From Spirosoma spitsbergense DSM 19989 (GTDB taxonomy: Bacteria > Bacteroidota > Bacteroidia > Cytophagales > Spirosomataceae), in assembly GCF_000374085.1 (NCBI RefSeq), contig NZ_KB893590.1, positions 1 through 35,596 of the forward strand: DNA of 35,596 nucleotides. The letters are read 5' to 3'. Within the stretch, counting starts at the first letter, position 1; each line of letters opens with the position of its first letter. Positions 7,724-13,799 of the stretch are shown piece by piece. The notes beneath the pieces were generated by a model, which worked only from the letters and a program-made list of their open reading frames with translations, was not told the origin of the DNA and ran no database searches. A program made the position numbers and the translations under genes.

Positions 7724-7959
7724 GGTGCATGCCGTTTGATTGCTTCCTGATGACTAATCAACCTAGACGGGTCATTTGTCTGATCAACTGCTTCCAGAAC
7801 ATCCTTCTGCTGTTTGGGGGTCAAATCATTCCAGAGATCGGCAGATTCTCCTTTTATTTCAGACGCAATTGCGCCCAGATACCGAACCAGAACAGCCTCG
7901 TCCTGTACCCGATCAATCAGGTCGTGAAACTGGTCTTTGATAACTTCGAGATGCGACAT
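7708..7959 (-). CDS. Antitoxin partner of the ParE-like toxin
   Basis: An 83-residue, largely helical protein encoded directly before the toxin gene and overlapping it by 16 bases, the normal order for a type II pair. The middle contains Asp-Leu-Trp-Asn-Asp-Leu-Thr-Pro-Lys-Gln-Gln-Lys-Asp-Val-Leu-Glu-Ala, and the C-terminal half has the short helix pattern (Ser-Arg-Leu-Ile-Ser-His-Gln-Glu-Ala-Ile-Lys) often seen in the toxin-wrapping tail of ParD/RelB-like antitoxins. I cannot identify a DNA-binding fold with confidence. Autoregulation of the pair would be expected from the family. Confidence 0.75.
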   Translation of the reverse strand: MSHLEVIKDQFHDLIDRVQDEAVLVRYLGAIASEIKGESADLWNDLTPKQQKDVLEAVDQTNDPSRLISHQEAIKRHAPWRIR

Positions 7960-8018
7960 GATACCAGCGTTTAGTATGGGCTAAAGTACGACCAAACGGC
8001 ATTTTTTCCTAATTCACA

Positions 8019-8945
8019 CTAACTCTTCACCTCAACGGATTGCCCCGTCAGCGTGGCTTTTCCCCGCTCAAACATCAGGTCAATGCGTCCCAGATTAATA
8101 CCGGCAAAGCCTACCTGATTGATCCAGATGGGTTGCCCGTCCAGGTTGTTGGCAACTACGGGGGCATCCAGGAAGGTGTGCGTATGACCGCCAATTATCA
8201 GGTCGATGTTTCGGGTCTTGCCGGCGAGTACCACATCAGAGACCTTTGGCTCATTGTCGTATTTATAACCGAGGTGCGACAGGCAGATGACGTAATCGCA
8301 CGCTTCAGCACTGCGCAATTTCGCGGCTGTGTCGTTGCCGATTTCGACCGGGTCCAGGTATTTCATTTCCCGATAGGCATCTTTGGGAATCAGCCCTTCG
8401 GGTTGAATGCCCAGCCCGAACACACCCACCCGGATACCATCTTTCTCAAAAACCTGCCAGGGTTTGGTCCTCCCGTCGAGTACAGTGTTTTTAAAATCGT
8501 AATTGGCAATTAAAAGCGGGAATTTAGCTTTCCCGAACTGCGTCACCATGTTGTCGATGCCCCCGTCGAAATCGTGGTTGCCGATGGTGCCGGCATCGTA
8601 GCCCAGGCGATTCATGGCCAGAATTTCGGGTTCACCTTTGTACAGGTTAAAGTACGGCGTTCCCTGAAAAATATCGCCCGCGTCGAATAGCAGAACATTG
8701 GGATTTTCCTGCCGGATTTTCTGAACGAGCGTCGCCCGCCGGGCTACCCCACCTTTCCCCGCATTGCGGCTACCATCCATCGGGAACGGGTCCAGCCTGC
8801 TATGAACATCGTTGGTATGCAGAATAGTCAGGGAGGCATTTTTCCCGGCAGCCCCCGCCCATACGTTCGGCGCTACAGACCCGATAACAGCGGCTGTACC
8901 AAGAAATTTGAGAAACTGGCGTCTATTCGATGCTAATGCGGCCAT
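8019..8945 (-). CDS. Tat-exported metallophosphatase, N-terminal half of a 5'-nucleotidase
   Basis: This 308-residue protein is the calcineurin-like phosphoesterase half of the UshA/5'-nucleotidase family. The N-terminus has a twin-arginine signal, Ser-Asn-Arg-Arg-Gln-Phe-Leu-Lys-Phe-Leu-Gly, then a hydrophobic stretch ending in an Ala-x-Ala type region, so it is exported folded to the periplasm. Metal ligands are visible in order: Asn-Asp-Val-His, Asp-Ala-Gly-Asp, Gly-Asn-His-Asp, and Gly-Gly-His-Thr-His. The substrate-binding C-terminal domain of the usual single protein is absent and is encoded by the preceding gene, which overlaps by 23 bases. The two products probably work together in the periplasm on nucleotides. 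Confidence 0.92.
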   Translation of the reverse strand: MAALASNRRQFLKFLGTAAVIGSVAPNVWAGAAGKNASLTILHTNDVHSRLDPFPMDGSRNAGKGGVARRATLVQKIRQENPNVLLFDAGDIFQGTPYFNLYKGEPEILAMNRLGYDAGTIGNHDFDGGIDNMVTQFGKAKFPLLIANYDFKNTVLDGRTKPWQVFEKDGIRVGVFGLGIQPEGLIPKDAYREMKYLDPVEIGNDTAAKLRSAEACDYVICLSHLGYKYDNEPKVSDVVLAGKTRNIDLIIGGHTHTFLDAPVVANNLDGQPIWINQVGFAGINLGRIDLMFERGKATLTGQSVEVKS

Positions 8946-9663
8946 CAGTAACGGGAGTAATGGGTTGACCGGATTTGCCCTGCTGCCGAAAATAATCGAT
9001 CAGGGCATCCCGGATAAGATAATTTATGTTCTCTCGCCGAATGGCGTTTTTCAGAAAATTGGCATTGTCACCCCCATCCGCAATGTAATCGCTCATGGCA
9101 ACGGTGTAGGTCTCATTCGGCTGGAGCGTTCGCCCGTTGGTAAATGTCACCGACTGCACTTTACCGTCGTGGATTTTAGTCCGCAAGCCACCCACCACCA
9201 GCTTGTTGCCTGCTGCAAAATGATTTAGCAACTGTTGCACCATTTCACCGGTGAGGGTTAGCACGACCAGTTGATTATCAAACGGCATTACCTCAAAAAT
9301 AGATCCGGTCGTGATGTTTCCTTCGGGCAGATTATTTCGGATACCGCCAAAGTTCAGGTGCGAAAAATCAACCGGTTTGCCATAACGCTGAGAGGCCTGT
9401 TGCAGGAGCGCATCGGTCAATAAGTCATTCAGCGGGCCGTTGGGCTGGCCTTTTTCAATCCGGCCGGTGGTGTGGGTCAGCACCTCGTTCATGGTTCGGT
9501 CAAGCCCCTGCCGGTACGGTTGCAGAAAGTTGGCTACACTGGTGTCGGCAGTAGCCGTTAGGGAGTCGACTCCGATTCGGTTAGCCGTTCGGTTGGCGAG
9601 GTGATACCCGGAATGACAGGCCGATAAACCAGTCAGGGCTACCAGCAGCAAATATTTCTTCAT
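8923..9663 (-). CDS. Lipoprotein with 5'-nucleotidase C-terminal domain
   Basis: About 246 residues, starting at the ATG at 9663; a TTG at 9675 is less likely. The first residues form a lipoprotein signal with the lipobox Leu-Ser-Ala-Cys, so the protein should be lipid-anchored. The rest is the 5'-nucleotidase C-terminal domain: Asn-Phe-Gly-Gly-Ile-Arg, Gly-x-Ile-Phe-Glu-Val-Met-Pro-Phe-Asp-Asn, and Tyr-Thr-Val-Ala-Met-Ser-Asp-Tyr-Ile-Ala-Asp-Gly-Gly-Asp, the blocks that bind the nucleoside in UshA-like enzymes. It lacks the metal-binding half, which is the next gene downstream. Split 5'-nucleotidases of this kind are known in Bacteroidota. The partners use different export routes, Sec/lipoprotein here and Tat there. 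Confidence 0.9.
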   Translation of the reverse strand: MKKYLLLVALTGLSACHSGYHLANRTANRIGVDSLTATADTSVANFLQPYRQGLDRTMNEVLTHTTGRIEKGQPNGPLNDLLTDALLQQASQRYGKPVDFSHLNFGGIRNNLPEGNITTGSIFEVMPFDNQLVVLTLTGEMVQQLLNHFAAGNKLVVGGLRTKIHDGKVQSVTFTNGRTLQPNETYTVAMSDYIADGGDNANFLKNAIRRENINYLIRDALIDYFRQQGKSGQPITPVTDGRISIE

Positions 9664-9741
9664 ACGTGTCGGCAAGTTCGGAAACTCCCCGCAATCTTAT
9701 GTTAATAAATTGGTAAAAAGGAACAGGCAAGCCGAAACGGT

Positions 9742-10896
9742 TTACATCAATTTGCCTGATTTGCCCGGCAAGGCAATCGTCGTGTGGTGGGGCAGGTAGT
9801 TTACTTTGCGTGTCCGACCGAATCCGCCAAAGCCTACCTGTAGATTAATCAGTCCTCCCGAAAAAGGCTTCGCATTCAAAATAGGGCTGTACGATATTTT
9901 CGTTCGTATGAACAGGAAGCTATCGTCCGAATGATCGGGTTTACGGTTGTTAGCGGCCAGTTTAATATCAAACACAACCCCGGCGGTAGGCATATGACTC
10001 ACCAGCGACAGGCCTTTATAGCGTTCATCATTGCGATCCCGGGGGGTCAGGTCGAGCAGTAGGTAGCCAACATAGGGTATCAGCCGGGTGCGCGGGGCAT
10101 CATACACAACTTGCCCCAGCCCCACCTCCAGTAGCCTGGGCCTGACGGGTAAATCCTTGTCCCAGGTCTGATTCTGATGGGAGAACCCTGCGCGAAGATT
10201 GCCATTGTACAGGGTTGGATGCACCATCAGTATCGTTTGCCGGAAGGCTATATCAATGCCGAAAGCGATTCCCCCAGCCGGGCTGAATGTTTGCGCCAGT
10301 GGGCCGGTAGCCAGAATCCCACCCCCGCCAGCGAATATCCCAAAACCAATTTTCGATGAATGATACGTAGTCACTAAAGCGGGAACATCGTGCAGTCGTT
10401 GCACGATTTGTTTTTCCCAGCGTTCGAGTGCCGACACATCGTCTCCCCCGCCCGTTTCAGCCCGGAACCGATTTACTTCGTCGCCCAGCTCAGAGTTAGT
10501 CAGGTATTCAATTTGCCGGGCCTGTTGTTTAAACCGCCGGTCGAATCCAAGCGCAATCAATTTGGCTTTCATCTGGCGGGTATGCACTTCTACCAGATCG
10601 AACAGCACCTGATTATATACCAGCGTCCGTTCATTCTGCGCCGTTTTTGATACCCACGACATGTTCCGAAACATGAGGCAAAATGACTCGATGACCGGTT
10701 GACCAAAAAGCGACGTGGGGTGTACTTCGTAGCCTATCTGGTAATAAAACTCGGAGCCACCCAGGCCGGGCTGGGTTGGCGAGTGGAAATCCGACAGTTG
10801 TAGCCGCCGGGTGGCGCTCCAGTGCAGCGTATCAATCGTCACCTGGCCCAAAACGGCCAGTGGAGATAATAGCAGCACGAGGAGTAGTGATTTCAT
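9742..10896 (-). CDS. Secreted DUF922-like protein with a degenerate zinc motif and a beta-rich C-terminal half
   Basis: A 384-residue protein with a signal peptide cleaved near Leu-Gly-Gln (residue 18). Residues about 22-150 follow the plan of DUF922, a predicted secreted zinc protease family: Trp-x(6)-Leu-x-Leu-Ser-Asp-Phe near the start, Met-Ser-Trp-Val-Ser-Lys, then a helix ending in Arg-Gln-Met-Lys-Ala-Lys-Leu. Where active members have a His-Glu-Gln-x-His-Phe-Asp type site, this protein reads Tyr-Asn-Gln-Val-Leu-Phe-Asp, so both histidines are gone. Residues about 190-384 alternate glycine, aromatic and polar residues like outer-membrane beta-barrel or porin-like strands. A catalytic role is unlikely; a structural outer-membrane role is my inference. 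The DUF922 assignment is from memory of the family pattern. Confidence 0.65.
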   Translation of the reverse strand: MKSLLLVLLLSPLAVLGQVTIDTLHWSATRRLQLSDFHSPTQPGLGGSEFYYQIGYEVHPTSLFGQPVIESFCLMFRNMSWVSKTAQNERTLVYNQVLFDLVEVHTRQMKAKLIALGFDRRFKQQARQIEYLTNSELGDEVNRFRAETGGGDDVSALERWEKQIVQRLHDVPALVTTYHSSKIGFGIFAGGGGILATGPLAQTFSPAGGIAFGIDIAFRQTILMVHPTLYNGNLRAGFSHQNQTWDKDLPVRPRLLEVGLGQVVYDAPRTRLIPYVGYLLLDLTPRDRNDERYKGLSLVSHMPTAGVVFDIKLAANNRKPDHSDDSFLFIRTKISYSPILNAKPFSGGLINLQVGFGGFGRTRKVNYLPHHTTIALPGKSGKLM

Positions 10897-11007
10897 GGTC
10901 AGGCGTCGTTTCCTTGTTCAATACTACCAATTTTTACGCAAAAAAGCGCAGTTCCGTTGCCAGAACCACGCCTTTCAGAATGAAAAATGGATAATGTACA
11001 ATGTAAA

Positions 11008-11044
11008 GTGCAGAGTAACTTATTCTATATTTTTCACTCTGCAC
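11008..11044 (-). terminator. Stem-loop downstream of ahcY
   Basis: A perfect 9-bp stem (GTGCAGAGT/ACTCTGCAC) with a 19-base AT-rich loop lies 12 bases past the ahcY stop codon. There is no good T-tract on the minus strand after the stem, so its role as a terminator is only probable. Confidence 0.45.
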
Positions 11045-11055
11045 CCTTCACTCAG

Positions 11056-12366
11056 TTAATACCGGTACATCTCCGATTTGAACGGACCTTCTACCGCTAC
11101 GCCAATGTAGTCGGCCTGTTCTTTCTCGATGGTTTCGAGTTTAGCACCCACGTGTGCTAAGTGCATAGCCGCTACTTTCTCGTCCAGAATTTTGGGCAGT
11201 ACATACACCTTGTTCTCGTACTTGTCCGAGTTGGCCCACAACTCAAGTTGTGCCAGCGTCTGGTTGGCAAACGAGCAGGACATCACAAAGCTGGGGTGAC
11301 CCATCGCGCAACCAAGGTTTACCAGACGGCCTTCGGCCAGCACGATAATCTCTTTGCCGTCAATCTCATACATGTCCACCTGTGGCTTAATCTGGCTCTT
11401 GGTGTTGCCATATGCTTTGTTCAGCCACGCCATGTCGATTTCGTTATCGAAGTGACCGATGTTACAAACTACCGCTTTATCTTTCATCAGGCGGAAGTGC
11501 CGCTCTTTAATGATGTTCAGATTGCCGGTTGCCGTTACAAAAATGTTGGCGCGGGGAGCTGCTTCATCCATCGGTATTACTTCGTACCCATCCATGGCGG
11601 CCTGCAAGGCACAAATCGGGTCGATTTCCGTTACCAGCACCCGTACGCCTACGCCCCGCAGCGACTCGGCCGAGCCTTTGCCTACGTCGCCATAACCGGC
11701 CACAACGGCTACTTTACCAGCCATCATCAGGTCGGTAGCGCGACGGATAGCATCCACCAATGATTCGCGGCAACCGTATTTGTTGTCAAATTTCGACTTC
11801 GTTACGGAGTCATTAACGTTGATGGCAGGCAGGTGCAGCGTACCATTCTTCATCCGCTCATACAGGCGGTGAACACCCGTAGTCGTTTCTTCCGACAGAC
11901 CTTTGATATTCTGGATCAGTTCAGGATAATCGTCGAACACCATATTGGTCAGGTCGCCACCATCATCCAGAATCATGTTGAGCGGCTGACGGTCTTCGCC
12001 AAAGAACAGCGTTTGCTCGATGCACCAGTTGAACTCTTCTTCGTTCATACCTTTCCAGGCATACACCGGAATACCAGCAGCCGCGATAGCCGCAGCGGCA
12101 TGGTCCTGCGTCGAGAAAATATTACACGACGACCAGGTTACGTCGGCCCCCAGTTCTACCAGTGTTTCGATAAGAACGGCGGTTTGAATCGTCATGTGCA
12201 GGCATCCGGCAATCCGTGCTCCCTTAAGCGGCTGCGACGGACCAAATTCGGCACGAAGGGCCATCAGACCCGGCATTTCGGCTTCGGCAAGTTTGATTTC
12301 CTTGCGGCCCCACTCGGCCAGGGCGATGTCCTTAACTTTGTAGGGGACGTAGGTTGATGTTTGCAT
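11056..12366 (-). CDS. ahcY: Adenosylhomocysteinase
   Basis: Cytoplasmic NAD-dependent enzyme of the methyl cycle that splits S-adenosylhomocysteine to adenosine and homocysteine. The 436 residues are of normal length. Visible features are [14 protein letters not shown] near residue 57, [13 protein letters not shown] for substrate and NAD contacts, the NAD-binding [23 protein letters not shown], and the conserved C-terminus Phe-Lys-Ser-Glu-Met-Tyr-Arg-Tyr. The start ATG at 12366 gives a typical N-terminus. No SAH riboswitch pattern was recognised in the leader. Confidence 0.97.
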   Translation of the reverse strand: MQTSTYVPYKVKDIALAEWGRKEIKLAEAEMPGLMALRAEFGPSQPLKGARIAGCLHMTIQTAVLIETLVELGADVTWSSCNIFSTQDHAAAAIAAAGIPVYAWKGMNEEEFNWCIEQTLFFGEDRQPLNMILDDGGDLTNMVFDDYPELIQNIKGLSEETTTGVHRLYERMKNGTLHLPAINVNDSVTKSKFDNKYGCRESLVDAIRRATDLMMAGKVAVVAGYGDVGKGSAESLRGVGVRVLVTEIDPICALQAAMDGYEVIPMDEAAPRANIFVTATGNLNIIKERHFRLMKDKAVVCNIGHFDNEIDMAWLNKAYGNTKSQIKPQVDMYEIDGKEIIVLAEGRLVNLGCAMGHPSFVMSCSFANQTLAQLELWANSDKYENKVYVLPKILDEKVAAMHLAHVGAKLETIEKEQADYIGVAVEGPFKSEMYRY

Positions 12367-12462
12367 AGAACAGTTTGAAATTTACAGTTTTCGATTTAAC
12401 CCGGCACACTTAATACGTATCGACGTACAATTTTCGAACCAGCGTGTATTCTTAGTAAAGTA

Positions 12463-12470
12463 CAAAAATA
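12463..12470 (-). promoter_or_regulatory. Candidate -7 element for ahcY (TATTTTTG)
   Basis: On the minus strand this reads TATTTTTG, matching TAnnTTTG. It would give ahcY a leader of about 90 bases. No -33 match is evident. Confidence 0.35.
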
Positions 12471-12558
12471 AGCAGTACCGCTTAGAATCCCTACACGAAT
12501 CAGGATTCCTTTATTAAATGGACACGGCTGATTCCGTACATTGCGCCAAAATAGATTA

Positions 12559-13029
12559 ATGACTTCTGTGAACGACCTATCCGTCATACCCTACTCGCCC
12601 GAATACCAGGGGGATTTCAAACGCCTGAATGTAGCCTGGATCAGCGCGTTGTTTGCCCTTGAACCGCACGATCTGGAACAACTGGATCATCCGGAAATCC
12701 ACATCCTTCCAAACAATGGGGCTATTTTCCTGGCCCAGTCAAACGGTAATATTGTAGGCACAGTCGCTATGATCAAAACCGGCGAAGGTGAATTTGAACT
12801 GGCTAAAATGTCGGTAACGCCCGCCGTTCAGGGACGGGGTGCGGGCAACCTGCTGGCCCTGGCCGCCATTGATTATGCCCGTGGGCAGAACGCCCGTGTC
12901 GTGTGGCTCGAATCGAACCGAAAGGCGCAGACAGCTCTGCGCCTGTACGAACGGGTTGGTTTTCGGGAAGTCCCGCTGATTCCCTCGCCTTACGCCCGGG
13001 CCGATATCCGGATGGAAATGGTGTTATGA
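12559..13029 (+). CDS. GNAT-family N-acetyltransferase
   Basis: A 156-residue acetyl-CoA-dependent acetyltransferase, using the ATG at 12559 rather than the TTG at 12541. Motif A is clear: Met-Ser-Val-Thr-Pro-Ala-Val-Gln-Gly-Arg-Gly-Ala-Gly-Asn-Leu-Leu, which binds the CoA pyrophosphate. It is followed by Val-Trp-Leu-Glu-Ser-Asn-Arg-Lys-Ala and the motif B helix Ala-Leu-Arg-Leu-Tyr-Glu-Arg-Val-Gly-Phe. The N-terminal half has a strand pair ending in Gly-Thr-Val-Ala-Met-Ile. The substrate cannot be read. It is divergent from ahcY and converges on the SGNH hydrolase gene with 16 bases between stop codons. Confidence 0.9.
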   Translation: MTSVNDLSVIPYSPEYQGDFKRLNVAWISALFALEPHDLEQLDHPEIHILPNNGAIFLAQSNGNIVGTVAMIKTGEGEFELAKMSVTPAVQGRGAGNLLALAAIDYARGQNARVVWLESNRKAQTALRLYERVGFREVPLIPSPYARADIRMEMVL

Positions 13030-13045
13030 CCCCGCAGCCATCAGT

Positions 13046-13684
13046 TCATTTCAGGTAGGGTTTCACCACCTTGGTCCACCGCTCGTAGCCAGCCGGTAGC
13101 ATATGCAGGCTATCCTGCCGGAACAGGTCAGGAACGGGCTGCCCGTTGGGCTGAAGCATGACGGGGCGAATATCGACAAACCGGGCCTTTTTTTGTTTGG
13201 CCAGGTAGTCTTTGATGAGCCGGTTGGCCGTATCGTTTTCCGCGAAGTATTTCCGGCGCGATGGACTGGGTTTTATCGCAATAAACGCGACCGGAACCTT
13301 GGGTAATTTCTGGCGTATGTACTCAAAGAGGGCGACGAATCGGTCGAAGGTTTGCTGCCCGGTTTGCCCGGCAGCGATGTCATTCTCACCCGCGTAGATA
13401 ACAATTTGTTTCGGGTGATAGGGAATAATAATACGGTCGGCATACCGCATGACATCACTCAACTGAGAGCCGCCGAAACCCCGGTTCAGCACCGGTTTAC
13501 CGGGAAAATCGGTTGCCAGACTGCTCCAGAACCGAATGGACGAACTACCGGTAAACAGAATGGGATTCCGGGGTGGTGGCGTAGCCGAATCGGCTTTTTC
13601 AAACGCCCGGATTTCGTTCTCGAAGGGGGCGTCCTGTGCAGCTACGCAAAAGGGGAAGAGGAGTAAAAATAGATAGCGTTTCAT
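13046..13684 (-). CDS. Secreted SGNH/GDSL-family hydrolase
   Basis: A 212-residue esterase or lipase-like protein with a signal peptide (MKRYLFLLLFPFCVAAQ). The SGNH blocks appear in order: block I Phe-Thr-Gly-Ser-Ser-Ser-Ile-Arg-Phe with the nucleophile serine (about residue 47), block II Asn-Arg-Gly-Phe-Gly-Gly-Ser, block III Tyr-Ala-Gly-Glu-Asn-Asp-Ile, and block V Asp-Ser-Leu-His-Met with the Asp/His pair (about residue 191). The family cleaves acyl or acetyl esters of lipids and polysaccharides; the substrate here is unknown. On the same strand upstream sits the remnant of a murF 3' end, which suggests murF was once its direct upstream neighbour. Confidence 0.9.
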   Translation of the reverse strand: MKRYLFLLLFPFCVAAQDAPFENEIRAFEKADSATPPPRNPILFTGSSSIRFWSSLATDFPGKPVLNRGFGGSQLSDVMRYADRIIIPYHPKQIVIYAGENDIAAGQTGQQTFDRFVALFEYIRQKLPKVPVAFIAIKPSPSRRKYFAENDTANRLIKDYLAKQKKARFVDIRPVMLQPNGQPVPDLFRQDSLHMLPAGYERWTKVVKPYLK

Positions 13685-13699
13685 GAATTGAATAATGTT

Positions 13700-13735
13700 T
13701 CAAATGAAAGGCACAACCGACTTCAAACTCATGCC
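13700..13735 (-). pseudogene. Remnant 3' end of a second murF copy
   Basis: On the minus strand these 36 bases read GMSLKSVVPFI and stop, against GMSLESVVPFI and stop at the end of the intact murF (16733-16768). Ten of 11 residues match, and 28 of 36 bases by my count. Several differences are synonymous (Ser TCG/AGC, Leu TTG/CTG, Phe TTC/TTT, Ile ATT/ATA), so this is a diverged coding copy and not a recent duplication. Upstream codons (to about 13756) stay open and hold a possible Leu-Lys stretch, but the match fades. The remnant ends 15 bases before the ATG of the SGNH hydrolase and lies behind the NHL-repeat gene, matching the layout at 4972-5026. Confidence 0.8.
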
Positions 13736-13799
13736 CAAGGCTTTTAAAATGGTTAATTTCAACCAGCATCCCTACTACAGTTCTATTGGGGTATCGCAG

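Noticed and set aside
10981..11044. AATGTACAATGTAAAGTGCAGAGT-like sequence considered as a dispersed repeat
   Set aside because: Only one copy is present in the window; the hairpin part was kept as a possible terminator.
12367..12470. ahcY leader considered for an SAH or SAM riboswitch
   Set aside because: No recognisable conserved core of these riboswitches could be found by eye.
12396..12587. 63-codon minus-strand frame upstream of ahcY
   Set aside because: It overlaps the probable ahcY promoter and the GNAT start, and its residues show no protein-like pattern.
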